The notes: generated from the sequence alone by a model not told the origin. A DNA stretch of 64,000 bases from Clostridia bacterium (GCA_017472695.1 JAFUOQ010000003.1:1-64000), one strand, 5' to 3'; shown: positions 50,903-60,199, numbered from the stretch's first letter. Translations and numbers: made by a program.

Positions 50903-52471
50903 ATGAGAATGCTTTTCGGCTCGCTCAAGGAGTCGCTTCAGTCCGTTTTACCAATTTGTGCGATAGTTTTGATTCTTAGTATTGTTCTCTCTACGATAAG
51001 CACTGGAATTATGATTATGTTCCTTTTTGGAGCTTTGCTTGTTATTTTTGGCATGAGTATTTTTACTATTGGTTCTAACATTTCTATGCAACCTCTTGGA
51101 GATGGCATGGGTGTTATTATAGGAAAATCAAAAAAGAGATTTTTGCCAATTTTGGTTTGTTTTATAGTAGGTATTCTTATCACAATTGCCGAACCTGACC
51201 TTACTGTTCTTGCTGAAAAGGTTAAGGGTGTTAACAACTGGCTTCTTATTGGTCTTGTTGCTCTTGGCGTTGGTATCTTTTTGGCAGTTGCTCTTATAAG
51301 AACCAGAAAAAAAATCCCTCTTGCGCGTATTTTAGTTCCGCTATATATCATTGTATTAATTATAGCTACACTTCCATTTATTACCAATGGTTTGGTTGGT
51401 TCAAAGGAATTTATTCCAACAGCATTTGACTCTGGCGGTGTTACAACAGGACCTATTACAGTTCCATTTATTATGGCTCTTGGTGCTGGTATTGCATCTA
51501 TGCGTAAGGATAAGCGTTCGGGTGAGGACAGCTTTGGTCTTGTTTCACTCTGTTCTATCGGTCCTATTTTGTCAGTTCTTATTCTGAGCTTGATTAAAAA
51601 GCCCGATTCCGATGGCGGTGCTGAATCCGCTTTGATTATTCCTGAAAATATACAAGATGCATTTTTGGAATTTCTAAAGATTGATACTGGTATTGTTAAA
51701 TATATGAAGGAGGTTGCACTCGCCTTTTTACCAATTGTTGGAATGTATCTAATATTCCAGTTGATTTTCAGACGTTTTAACAAGCTTCAAAATTTAAGAA
51801 TTTGTGTCGGCTTTGCTTATACATATGTTGGACTCGTTCTGTTCTTAACAGGCGCTAATGTTGGCTTTATGCCAGCGGGTCAACTCCTTGGCGGTCAAAT
51901 TGTTTTGGCTGGTTGGAAATGGGCACTCATACCTATTGGTATGATTCTTGGCTACTTTGTTGTTGCTGCTGAGCCTGCGGTTCACACCCTAAAGAAGCAA
52001 GTTTCTGAGGTTACAAACGGTGCTATTTCCGAAAAATCAATTAGTCTTGCACTTTCTATAGGTGTTGCGATTTCAGTTGGAATTTCTATGCTCCGCATTA
52101 TTACAGGAATGCCAATTCTTCCTGTTGTGATTATTGGTTATATAATTCCGCTTGTAATTACATTCTTTGTACCACCGATTTATACAGGTATAGCATTCGA
52201 CTCGGGTGGTGTTGCATCCGGTCCTATGGCGACAACGTTCATTCTTCCATTTGCTATCGGTGCTTGTAGTGCTATGGGTGGTAACATTCTTACCGATGCC
52301 TTTGGTATCGTTGCTATGATTGCTATGACTCCTCTTATTACTATCCAAGTGCTTGGACTTATAGGCAAGATTAAGCAGGATAAGATGATGAAGAAGATTC
52401 ACCGTGAAATTGAGCAAATTGATGACGGTATGGTTTACTATGATGAAGAGGAGGCTTATATAAATGGCTAA
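50903..52471 (+). CDS. DUF1538 family membrane transporter
   Basis: 522 residues, about 12 to 14 membrane helices in two DUF1538 halves. Each half carries the same motif: FDSGGVTTGPITVPFIMALG (about 175-195) and FDSGGVASGPMATTFILPF (about 434-452). The internal duplication suggests an inverted-repeat transporter fold. No substrate is established for the family. It overlaps the next gene, which encodes a PII-like regulator, by 8 bp, so the two act together. AAAGGAGGG precedes ATG. Confidence 0.88.
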   Translation: MRMLFGSLKESLQSVLPICAIVLILSIVLSTISTGIMIMFLFGALLVIFGMSIFTIGSNISMQPLGDGMGVIIGKSKKRFLPILVCFIVGILITIAEPDLTVLAEKVKGVNNWLLIGLVALGVGIFLAVALIRTRKKIPLARILVPLYIIVLIIATLPFITNGLVGSKEFIPTAFDSGGVTTGPITVPFIMALGAGIASMRKDKRSGEDSFGLVSLCSIGPILSVLILSLIKKPDSDGGAESALIIPENIQDAFLEFLKIDTGIVKYMKEVALAFLPIVGMYLIFQLIFRRFNKLQNLRICVGFAYTYVGLVLFLTGANVGFMPAGQLLGGQIVLAGWKWALIPIGMILGYFVVAAEPAVHTLKKQVSEVTNGAISEKSISLALSIGVAISVGISMLRIITGMPILPVVIIGYIIPLVITFFVPPIYTGIAFDSGGVASGPMATTFILPFAIGACSAMGGNILTDAFGIVAMIAMTPLITIQVLGLIGKIKQDKMMKKIHREIEQIDDGMVYYDEEEAYING

Positions 52472-53138
52472 TGATTCTCGTATAGTAATGCTCCTTTCCA
52501 TTATTCGTCGTGGTAAGGGTGCGCAATATATTAAAATGCTACAGGAAAATGATATTGTTTTGCATTATCAATGCGTTGGTGAGGGTACTGCCCCATCTGA
52601 AATGCTTGACATTCTTGGCTTTGGTAGCAGTGAAAAGGACATTATGATTAGCTTTGCCACTCGTGACACAGCCAATCGTATGGCTAAAAGCCTTAACAAA
52701 AACCTCGGCACAAGCCTAGGCTACCAAGGCTTATTTATGATTATTCCAACTTCGGCATTTAGCAGAATTTCTTCTGAAATTATTAAGAAAAACAGTAATG
52801 ATTACACCAAAGGAGGCGGCGAAGCTATGCATAGCGAATATAAATACAGCTTAATTATGATTTCTGTAAACCGTGGTTACACAGATGCGGTTATGCAAAC
52901 TGCAAAAAAAGCAGGTGCTACCGGCGGTACTATTATAAAGGCAAGACTTGCAGAATCTCAAATTGTTGAGGCTTATGCAAACACAAAGCTTGACGAGGAA
53001 AAGGAAATCGTTACAATTTTAGCTCCCGATAGCATTAGGAATCAAATTCTTGAGGATGTTAACAATGAGTTTGGTTTAAAGAGCGAGGCGCAGGGAGTTG
53101 TGCTTTCTGTTCCTGTTGACAAGGTGTTTAAAATCTAA
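52464..53138 (+). CDS. PII-like regulator with two tandem domains
   Basis: 224 residues made of two similar halves of about 100: each has a beta-alpha-beta start (RIVMLLSIIRRGKGAQYIKM; KYSLIMISVNRGYTDAVMQT) and a Gly-rich end (GATGGTIIKARL in the second). This is the PII/ferredoxin-like fold, here duplicated in one chain. Probably binds a nucleotide or small molecule and gates the DUF1538 transporter, as GlnK does for AmtB. Stop is followed at once by a terminator (53139-53172). Confidence 0.82.
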   Translation: MANDSRIVMLLSIIRRGKGAQYIKMLQENDIVLHYQCVGEGTAPSEMLDILGFGSSEKDIMISFATRDTANRMAKSLNKNLGTSLGYQGLFMIIPTSAFSRISSEIIKKNSNDYTKGGGEAMHSEYKYSLIMISVNRGYTDAVMQTAKKAGATGGTIIKARLAESQIVEAYANTKLDEEKEIVTILAPDSIRNQILEDVNNEFGLKSEAQGVVLSVPVDKVFKI

Positions 53139-53172
53139 AAAGAAGAGGTCGAAATGACCTCTTTTCTTTTTA
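53139..53172 (+). terminator. Terminator of the DUF1538/PII operon
   Basis: AAAGAAGAGGTC/GACCTCTTTTCTTT with a GAAAT loop. 53173-53328 shows no feature. Confidence 0.88.
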
Positions 53173-53328
53173 TGATTTTACACACAATCATTCTCACTTG
53201 CTTCCCTCAAGGTGGAGTTGTGCTCTCTCCGTTTTGTTTATGCGTATCGTTATAGCAAATTAATTTTATATAATAATAAATTTATGTGTGATTTTTTTGC
53301 GACACTTTAAATTTTTTTGATTTTTCTA

Positions 53329-53444
53329 TTGACAAATTTGGGACAAGGTGTTATACTAAATGGGACAAGGCGTACCAAAATAATATGTTTTGCGTTTCAT
53401 TTAGCTTATGGCTAGTGTCCCGTGAAGTGATGCTTTGGTGTCCC
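53329..53444 (+). promoter_or_regulatory. lexA promoter with four candidate operator half-sites
   Basis: TTGACA (53329-53334), a 17-nt spacer and TATACT (53352-53357). GGGACA lies in the spacer (53340-53345) and again just after the -10 (53362-53367), 22 bp apart and in the same phase. The inverse TGTCCC occurs at 53416-53421 and 53439-53444, 23 bp apart. None matches the E. coli or B. subtilis LexA box. The placement over the promoter suggests autorepression. Confidence 0.7.
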
Positions 53445-53469
53445 AAATTAAGTTTTTAAGGAGTTTATT

Positions 53470-54069
53470 ATGAGAAACGTTAGCGCTGACACAATTATTA
53501 TGATAAGAAGATGTATTGAGGAATTTTTCGATGATTTTTCTCGCTCCCCTTCTTTGCGTGAAATTGCAACCTCAACAGGTATTAGCAAGAGCACTGTTCA
53601 AAGATATATTGAAATTATGGAGCGCGTTGGCATTATAACAAGGACTGATGAAGGAATTGAAACTCCTTATATTTCAAAAACCGAAAGACAGATGGTTTCC
53701 GTTGCAAAGCTTGGTCGCATTCCTTGTGGTCCACTTGACGAAAAGGAAGAATATATTGAGGGTTATGTTAAATTGCCACAGTCCTTTGTTGGAAAGGGCA
53801 AATTCTTTATTCTTACAGCCTCTGGTGACTCTATGATTGAGGCTGGAATTGATGACGGAGATATGATTATAATTAAGCAACAGGAAACTGCGCGTAAGGG
53901 TGACATTGTTGTTGCTTTGGCAAACGGACAAAGCACATTGAAGCGCTATATGCCTGACCCAACAATTAAAAAAATCAGACTCCATCCAGAAAACGCCTCT
54001 ATGGAGGATATTATCGTTGATAATTGTGAGATACAGGGTATTGCAATTAAGGTGATTAAATCATTATAA
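53470..54069 (+). CDS. lexA: LexA repressor
   Basis: SOS repressor. 199 residues: winged helix 1-65 (SPSLREIATSTGISKSTVQR), then an S24 self-cleavage domain with catalytic Ser in SGDSMIEAGI (about 120) and Lys in STLKRYM (about 158). The scissile site reads GRIPCGPL, Cys-Gly as in UmuD rather than the usual Ala-Gly. AAGGAG precedes ATG. First gene of a lexA-small ORF-dinB operon, so damage induces its own repressor and the polymerase together. Confidence 0.95.
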   Translation: MRNVSADTIIMIRRCIEEFFDDFSRSPSLREIATSTGISKSTVQRYIEIMERVGIITRTDEGIETPYISKTERQMVSVAKLGRIPCGPLDEKEEYIEGYVKLPQSFVGKGKFFILTASGDSMIEAGIDDGDMIIIKQQETARKGDIVVALANGQSTLKRYMPDPTIKKIRLHPENASMEDIIVDNCEIQGIAIKVIKSL

Positions 54070-54353
54070 TGAAATTTGTTCGCATACCACTTGCCGTCGG
54101 GGTTATATACAGCTCCGACGGCAATTTCAAGCCTAAAACTATTTCGGTAAATGGTCAAATCTTCTCTATTGATAGGGTTTTATATAAAAAGAACTATTGC
54201 CCTAAAAGTGTGCCTGCCATTGCTCCAATTGAGTTTACAGTTATGGTTGAGGGTGAAATAAAAAGGATATATTTTGAGCAGGATACCGGAAAATGGTTTT
54301 CTGTAAAAAAGGTTTTAAAGAGTAATGAAGGACAGAGTAATTTTACACAGTGA
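54069..54353 (+). CDS. Small protein of the SOS operon, unknown
   Basis: 94 residues; its ATG overlaps the lexA stop by one base, and its end overlaps dinB by 29 bp. No family recognised. Beta-rich with alternating charged and hydrophobic residues (FTVMVEGEIKRIYFEQDTGK) and no Cys cluster or membrane segment. Its fixed position between lexA and a Y-family polymerase suggests an accessory factor, comparable in position to imuA-type partners though not similar in sequence. It could also be YolD-like; I cannot show that. Confidence 0.75.
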   Translation: MKFVRIPLAVGVIYSSDGNFKPKTISVNGQIFSIDRVLYKKNYCPKSVPAIAPIEFTVMVEGEIKRIYFEQDTGKWFSVKKVLKSNEGQSNFTQ

Positions 54354-55557
54354 TGCCAACTGTTTTTATGCCTCTTGCGAAATGGTTTTAAATCCAGAAT
54401 TGCGAGACAAGGCAGTTGCCGTTGGTGGGAACGAGGAGGAAAGGCACGGAATTATTCTTGCAAAGAGCGAAAAGGCAAAGCAAGCAGGGGTAACAACTGG
54501 CATGCCTCTTTGGGAAGCCAAGCAAAAGTGCAAGGATTTAATAATCGTACCACCTCGATTTGAATATTATTCAAAATTTTCAAAGCTACTGCACAAAATT
54601 TACGAGCGCTATACCGACTATATTGAGCCATTTGGTCTTGACGAGTGCTGGCTAGATGTTACCGATTGCAATACCGACGGATATTTAATTGCAGAGGAAA
54701 TAAGAAAAACGGTAAAAGAGGAGCTAGGCTTGACTGTTAGCATAGGTGTTTCCTTTAACAAGGTTTTTGCAAAGCTAGGCTCGGACCTTAAAAAGCCAGA
54801 TGCTGTGACGGTTATCACGCGTGAGAATTTTAAGGAAAAGGTGTGGTCCTTGCCTGTTTCAGACCTACTTTATTGTGGCAGGCAAACAAGCCGTACCTTG
54901 GGTAATGTAGGCATACGCACAATAGGCACTTTAGCGCAAGCACCAGAGGAATATTTGACAAGGAAGCTCGGCAAAAACGGACACTCTCTTTGGCTTTTTG
55001 CCAATGGGCTAGACGACTCTCGTGTTGCACACAAGGACCACTACACTCCGCCTAAAAGCGTTGGGCATGGGGTTACCTGTGTTGAAAATTTGGAAAATAT
55101 TGACGAAGCCTCAAAGGTTATTGTTTCTCTATCTCTTGATATTGGTTACAAGCTACGCAAGGAGGGCTTATATGCAGGAGGGGTTAGCCTTGTGGTTAAG
55201 GACGAGGGCTTCACCCACTATTCCTATCAAACAAAATTTGACTTTACAACTCAAGACGAGAGCGTTTTATCAAAAAATGCTATTCTTTTGCTAAAGGAAA
55301 ATTATCCGTGGAATTATAAAGTCCGCGCGCTTACAGTTACTGCCATATCAATAGAAACAACAGACACCCCTGTTCAAGCAGATATGTTTTTCGATTACGA
55401 AAAGGACGAAAAGAAAAAGAGATTAAGCTCGGTTATTGACAACATAAAGGACACATATGGAAAATCCTCGGTTTTACCTGCGACTGTGCTTGACGAAAAG
55501 AAAATGCCAAAAAACAGACAAGCAGATACCGTTCTCCCAGGTATGATGCACAAATAA
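54325..55557 (+). CDS. dinB: DNA polymerase IV (Y family)
   Basis: Error-prone bypass polymerase. 410 residues. Catalytic palm motifs HSDANCFYASCEM (first Asp, about 9) and GLDECWLDVT (Asp-Glu, about 106). Little-finger domain 230-350; the C-terminus (AVLPGMMHK-like, QADTVLPGMM) could be a beta-clamp contact. The absence of strong Shine-Dalgarno fits coupling with the overlapping small gene. SOS-controlled through the lexA promoter. Confidence 0.95.
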   Translation: MKDRVILHSDANCFYASCEMVLNPELRDKAVAVGGNEEERHGIILAKSEKAKQAGVTTGMPLWEAKQKCKDLIIVPPRFEYYSKFSKLLHKIYERYTDYIEPFGLDECWLDVTDCNTDGYLIAEEIRKTVKEELGLTVSIGVSFNKVFAKLGSDLKKPDAVTVITRENFKEKVWSLPVSDLLYCGRQTSRTLGNVGIRTIGTLAQAPEEYLTRKLGKNGHSLWLFANGLDDSRVAHKDHYTPPKSVGHGVTCVENLENIDEASKVIVSLSLDIGYKLRKEGLYAGGVSLVVKDEGFTHYSYQTKFDFTTQDESVLSKNAILLLKENYPWNYKVRALTVTAISIETTDTPVQADMFFDYEKDEKKKRLSSVIDNIKDTYGKSSVLPATVLDEKKMPKNRQADTVLPGMMHK

Positions 55558-55624
55558 AACCATTAACTGAAATTGATAGAAATCGGTTAGACTCTATTTT
55601 TAAGCCAATAATTAGGAGATTTAT

Positions 55625-56305
55625 ATGGAAATAAAAGAAATAGGATATTTAAAGACACTCTTCCCTACAAAATTTGGCGCTCCACGTCAAAGTGGAGTAT
55701 CAAAAAGCTCACCTGCCACCTTGATTTTTAATGAGGAGTTTCGCTCGCCCGAATCACTTGTTGGTTTGGATAAATACTCTCACGTATGGGTGATTTGGGG
55801 ATTTTCCGAGGCAAAACATGAAAAATTCTCTCCTACTGTGCGCCCACCACGGCTAGGCGGTAACACAAGGGTTGGTGTTTTTGCATCTCGCTCACCATTC
55901 CGTCCAAACTCACTTGCTTTATCTGTTTTAAAGCTTGAGGGCATTGAGAAAACCGAAAAATACGGATACATATTGAAGCTTTCCGGAGCTGATATGATGG
56001 ACAACTCTCCTGTTTATGATATAAAGCCATATCTTCCATTTGCAGACTCAATCCCCGATGCTATTGGGGGCTTCACAGAGAAGCTTGAAGATTTTATTTT
56101 AGAGGTTAGTATCCCAGACGAAATTAAGTCTCTTCTCTCAACCGAGCTTTATGATTGCCTGGTTGAGGTATTAAAAAATGACCCTCGCCCATCATACATT
56201 GATGCTCCAGATAGAGTTTTTGGATTTTTCTACGATGCATATGAGGTAAAATTCAAAGTTGATGGCAAGCAGCTCACCGTTATTTCTTGTGAGAAAATTA
56301 AATAA
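55625..56305 (+). CDS. trmO: tRNA (N6-threonylcarbamoyladenosine-37) methyltransferase TrmO
   Basis: 226 residues. TsaA-like beta-barrel methyltransferase that adds a methyl group to t6A37 of certain tRNAs. Motifs: PTKFGAPRQSGV, LDKYSHVWVIWGF, PPRLGGNTRVGVFASRSPFR (about 75-94) and GADMMDNSPVYDIKPYLPFAD (about 122-142). The last 60 residues form the usual C-terminal extension. AGGAG precedes ATG; terminator behind. Confidence 0.93.
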   Translation: MEIKEIGYLKTLFPTKFGAPRQSGVSKSSPATLIFNEEFRSPESLVGLDKYSHVWVIWGFSEAKHEKFSPTVRPPRLGGNTRVGVFASRSPFRPNSLALSVLKLEGIEKTEKYGYILKLSGADMMDNSPVYDIKPYLPFADSIPDAIGGFTEKLEDFILEVSIPDEIKSLLSTELYDCLVEVLKNDPRPSYIDAPDRVFGFFYDAYEVKFKVDGKQLTVISCEKIK

Positions 56306-56325
56306 TTTTCTGTTAAACAAACATA

Positions 56326-56353
56326 AAAACCCAACCACGTGGTTGGGTTTTTG
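56326..56353. terminator. Bidirectional palindromic terminator
   Basis: AAAAACCCAACCAC/GTGGTTGGGTTTTT between the convergent trmO and oligopeptide transporter operons. Confidence 0.93.
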
Positions 56354-56372
56354 TTTTATTTAATTGTGACCA

Positions 56373-56648
56373 TCACTGAAAGTAATATTCAAAGCCACCT
56401 AAAAATACAAACGCCAAGAAAAAGATTACAGTTATTACGCCGAGTGTTATAAACATAGGCACAAGCATACTTCTAACTGCCGCCCAATAGGTATTCCACT
56501 TATCCTTTGCGGTTGATGGCGGGCGCACAAAGTTTTTATCGTCAGTCTTGAAGCCTGAATTTTTACGAAAAGCTGACATATCTGCAATAGTTCTGCCATC
56601 GTCGATATATTTCACCTTTTCATTTTTCTTTTTCTTTTTATCGCTCAT
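56373..56648 (-). CDS. Small single-pass membrane protein of the opp operon
   Basis: 91 residues; a very Lys-rich start (SDKKKKKNEKVKYIDDGR), then a membrane helix near 67-88 and an end GGFEYYFQ. Unknown family. It is the last gene of the opp operon, 10 bp after oppF, and may be an accessory or stabilising subunit. Confidence 0.7.
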   Translation of the reverse strand: MSDKKKKKNEKVKYIDDGRTIADMSAFRKNSGFKTDDKNFVRPPSTAKDKWNTYWAAVRSMLVPMFITLGVITVIFFLAFVFLGGFEYYFQ

Positions 56649-56658
56649 ATTTTACCTC

Positions 56659-57786
56659 TTAAATAAGATGACAAGCAGCAAAGTGCCCGTTTTCATATTC
56701 CTTGTATTCAGGAACTACATGCTTACATATTTCCTTGGCGTATGGGCAACGAGTATGGAAGCGACAGCCCTTTGGTGGGTTCGCAGGGGATGGAATATCG
56801 CCCTTCAATACCATACGATTCATCTTCACATCGGGATTCGGATTAGGAATAGCCGAGAAAAGTGCCTTTGTATAAGGATGTAGTGGGTTAGCAAAAATGT
56901 CATCCTTGCTACCGAACTCCATCATTGCGCCAAGATACATAACTCCGATTTTATCAGAAATAAACTTTACAACTGAAAGGTCGTGGGAAATGAAGAGATA
57001 TGTAAGTCCCATCGACTCCTGTAAGCTCTTTAGAAGGTTGATTATCTGCGCTTGGATTGATACGTCAAGAGCTGAAACTGGCTCGTCACAAACAACAAGC
57101 TTAGGGTTTACTGAAAGTGCTCTTGCTATACAAATTCTTTGACGCTGACCGCCTGAAAATTCGTGTGGGTATCTTTCATAGTAATAATCACGAAGTCCGC
57201 ACTTATCCATAAGCTCAAGCACGTATTCCTTTCTTTGTGACTTTGGTACTATGTTATGAACCTCAACAGGCTCTGAAAGAATACCTCCGACAGTTGAACG
57301 TGGTGGCAAGGATGAATATGGGTCTTGGAAAATTATTTGCATTTGACGGCGAATCTCGCGCATTTGTGAGGATTTATAATTTGTTATGTCCTTACCATCA
57401 AAAATAATTTGTCCACCATTTGACGGGTGAAGCTTCAAAATAGTTCTACCCATTGTAGTCTTTCCACAGCCAGACTCACCAACAATACCAAGAGTTTCTC
57501 CCTTTTTTAGGGTAAACGAAACATCATCAACTGCTATAAGCTCTTGCAAAACCTTACCGGTTAAGGATTTCTTAATTGGGAAGCTTTTGCGTAGGTGTCT
57601 TACCTCTAAAAGTGCATCAGGGTCAAATGGCTTTGATTTATCAGCCTCAATTTGAGCCTTACGCTTTGCCAAGAATTTTTCCTGCTCATATGCATCATCA
57701 TATACCGTTGTTTCATTTTCACAAGGAGCTTTTACAGCATCTGGAACTACTGCTTCTTCCAAATTGGTTATTTGTTCATTAGCCAT
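56659..57786 (-). CDS. oppF: Oligopeptide ABC transporter ATPase OppF
   Basis: 375 residues. Walker A GESGCGKTT (about 117), signature FSGGQRQRICIARAL (about 215), Walker B LVVCDEPVSALD. The C-terminal oligopeptide/dipeptide domain has the GCRFHTRCPYAKEICKHVVP Cys motif, which may hold a metal cluster. The N-terminus is about 55 residues longer than usual. Overlaps oppD by 19 bp. AAGGAG precedes ATG. Confidence 0.93.
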   Translation of the reverse strand: MANEQITNLEEAVVPDAVKAPCENETTVYDDAYEQEKFLAKRKAQIEADKSKPFDPDALLEVRHLRKSFPIKKSLTGKVLQELIAVDDVSFTLKKGETLGIVGESGCGKTTMGRTILKLHPSNGGQIIFDGKDITNYKSSQMREIRRQMQIIFQDPYSSLPPRSTVGGILSEPVEVHNIVPKSQRKEYVLELMDKCGLRDYYYERYPHEFSGGQRQRICIARALSVNPKLVVCDEPVSALDVSIQAQIINLLKSLQESMGLTYLFISHDLSVVKFISDKIGVMYLGAMMEFGSKDDIFANPLHPYTKALFSAIPNPNPDVKMNRMVLKGDIPSPANPPKGCRFHTRCPYAKEICKHVVPEYKEYENGHFAACHLI

Positions 57787-59021
57787 TTGTCATTCTCCTT
57801 ATTCATATCTTCGTATAAGTGACAGGCAACAAAGTGTGTTTCGCTTACCTGTCTCATTTTTGGATAAAGTCCTGAGCAGCCCTTTACGCACTCACTGCAT
57901 CTTTCCTTGAAGTAGCAGTGATTTGGCATATTGATTGGGTTAGGAACGTTACCTGGTATATTAAACAATTCGTCGGTATTTGATTCAAGCGTAGGCTTAG
58001 ATTTTTGAAGTCCCTTTGTGTATGGGTGCAAGGGATTATGAAAAATCTCCTTTACTGTACCCTTTTCAATAACTCTACCTGCGTACATAACAACCACGTA
58101 GTCTGCCATTTCAGCAATAATACCGAGGTCGTGAGTGATAAGAAGGATTGAGCCATCAATTTTTGTTTTTAAATCGCGCAAAAGGTCAAGGATCTGTGCT
58201 TGAATAGTAACGTCGAGCGCTGTTGTTGGCTCATCCGCGATAATTAAACGTGGGTTACATGCGAGTGCCATTGAAATCATAACACGCTGACGCATACCAC
58301 CAGACAGTTCGTGTGGATATGATTTGTATACGCGCTCTGGCATTGCAATACCAACAAGCTCAAGCATTTCAAGGGATTTAGCCTTTGCCTCCTCCTTTGT
58401 AGCGCCTGGCACGTGAATAAATGTAACCTCATCAAGCTGTTGTCCTATTGTAAAAATAGGGTTAAGCGATGTCATTGGCTCTTGGAAAATCATAGCTATT
58501 TGCTTTCCACGAACACGATGTATCTCGCGAATAGGCATTCTAGCAATATCGTAAACCTTTTCCTCTGTTTTTGTTTCCTTGGAAATTACCTGTCCTAGCT
58601 CATTCTTTACAGGGAAACTGATAGGCTTTCCGTTCTTACCTCTTACATAGTCCTTTGCGGCAAATCTGATACTACCAGAATAGATTTGTCCTGTTGGACC
58701 TTGTAAAAGACGCATAATTGACATACTGGTTACACTCTTACCACAACCAGACTCACCAACTACACCAACGGTTTTGTTCTTTGGAATATCGAATGAAACG
58801 CCATTTACTGCCTTTACAACGCCTTGGTCAGTAAAGAAGTATGTGTTTAAGTCCTCTATTTCCAAAATATTAGATGGATCTCTCATTTCGGAGAGAAACT
58901 CACTCTCGTCTGCTTTACGATTCTTATAGTTTTCCAAAACGCGCATGGTTTTGGCGTTTTCTTTTGCAATTTTTCTAATTTCCTTGCCAGTTAGGTAAGA
59001 TTTTGTTTTCTTTTCAGCCAT
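57768..59021 (-). CDS. oppD: Oligopeptide ABC transporter ATPase OppD
   Basis: 417 residues. Walker A GESGCGKSVTS (about 93), signature LSGGMRQRVMISMAL, Walker B LIIADEPTTALD. An insertion of about 35 residues after the Walker A region (FAAKDYVRGKNGKPISFPVK) and an N-terminal extension of about 50 are unusual. C-terminal Cys motif CYFKERCSECVKGCSG. Pairs with OppF to energise uptake. The gap to oppC is 5 bp. Confidence 0.93.
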   Translation of the reverse strand: MAEKKTKSYLTGKEIRKIAKENAKTMRVLENYKNRKADESEFLSEMRDPSNILEIEDLNTYFFTDQGVVKAVNGVSFDIPKNKTVGVVGESGCGKSVTSMSIMRLLQGPTGQIYSGSIRFAAKDYVRGKNGKPISFPVKNELGQVISKETKTEEKVYDIARMPIREIHRVRGKQIAMIFQEPMTSLNPIFTIGQQLDEVTFIHVPGATKEEAKAKSLEMLELVGIAMPERVYKSYPHELSGGMRQRVMISMALACNPRLIIADEPTTALDVTIQAQILDLLRDLKTKIDGSILLITHDLGIIAEMADYVVVMYAGRVIEKGTVKEIFHNPLHPYTKGLQKSKPTLESNTDELFNIPGNVPNPINMPNHCYFKERCSECVKGCSGLYPKMRQVSETHFVACHLYEDMNKENDKWLMNK

Positions 59022-59026
59022 TTCTC

Positions 59027-60199
59027 TTACCTCCTAGATTTTGGGTCAAGCGCATCGCGCAAGCCGTCACCGACAAAGTTGAAGCCAAGCACCGCAATAA
59101 CGATACAAAGACCAGCTGGCACCCAAATCAAAGGATTAGCCATGGCAATTTCAAAGCCATTTTGCTCCTCGAATAGGTTCAGTATCGTACCCCACGCAGT
59201 ATTTGGTGCTTTTACACCAAAGCCGAGGTATGAAAGTGTTGACTCATAAATAATCATTGAGCCAAGACCAAGTGTCATTTGTACGATAAGCTGTGGCATT
59301 ACGTTTGGAATTAAGTGCTTAAATATCTTACGGAAGGTTGAATAACCCATAGCCTCGGCAGCTACCATATATTCCTGCTCACGAAGTGAGAGGATTTGTC
59401 CTCTAACTAGACGAGCTGTGCCTGGCCATGAAATACAGGAGATAAATATCATTAGGAAGTAAATTCTTGATTCGCCACTAATAAAGAAGTATCCCTTACT
59501 AATCCAACCATTTAGAAGCACACCGACAATCAAAAGGATTGGAATACCTGGTAGACACATCAAAATATCACAAATTCTCATTATGATGTTATCAATAACT
59601 CCGCCAAAGTATCCAGCCAAGCCTCCTGCAATTACACCAAGAACAGTGATAATAAATACCGCCAAGAAGCTTACTATAAGTGAAACTCGTCCACCATACA
59701 TAAGTCTTGAAAGCACGTCATAGCCTGACTTATCAGTTCCTAATGGGTGAAGCTTTGATGGCTTTGCTAAAACATTATCCTTCTCATATTTTTCAAGAGT
59801 TTGATAAACTGTGTACTCTTTTCCGTTTACGGTATAGGTATATTCACTAGTTGTTTGCTCCCATCTACCGCTTTCGTCCTTTTCGTCCTGTTGCCAGCCA
59901 TTGCCGTCAAGACCTGGAACTACTGCGTGATAGATAAATGGTCCAACAAACGAGAACAAGAATAGTCCTATTATCATAACAAGACCTACAACGCTGAGCT
60001 TTGAACGGAAGAAACGGCGAATAACCATTCTTGTTGGTGACATAAGCTTTAGGTTCTTGTCTAGAGGTACTTCCTCCTCAAAGGAAGCTTTTTCCCTTGG
60101 ATTTTCTACCCTTACCTCTTCTAGCTCTGTGTAAAAGCATTGATTTGCATCAGTTTTGTGTGCAGTTAAATATACAGTATTCTTTGTTGTCTTTTTCAT
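59027..60199 (-). CDS. oppC: Oligopeptide ABC transporter permease OppC
   Basis: 390 residues. N-terminal cytoplasmic extension of about 60, then six membrane helices with a periplasmic-type loop (YHAVVPGLDGNGWQQDEKDE ... HPLGTDKSGYDVLSRLMYGG). The EAA loop EYMVAAEAMGYSTFRKIFKH, then LIPNVMPQLIV, contacts the ATPases. Heterodimer with OppB. Confidence 0.93.
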   Translation of the reverse strand: MKKTTKNTVYLTAHKTDANQCFYTELEEVRVENPREKASFEEEVPLDKNLKLMSPTRMVIRRFFRSKLSVVGLVMIIGLFLFSFVGPFIYHAVVPGLDGNGWQQDEKDESGRWEQTTSEYTYTVNGKEYTVYQTLEKYEKDNVLAKPSKLHPLGTDKSGYDVLSRLMYGGRVSLIVSFLAVFIITVLGVIAGGLAGYFGGVIDNIIMRICDILMCLPGIPILLIVGVLLNGWISKGYFFISGESRIYFLMIFISCISWPGTARLVRGQILSLREQEYMVAAEAMGYSTFRKIFKHLIPNVMPQLIVQMTLGLGSMIIYESTLSYLGFGVKAPNTAWGTILNLFEEQNGFEIAMANPLIWVPAGLCIVIAVLGFNFVGDGLRDALDPKSRR

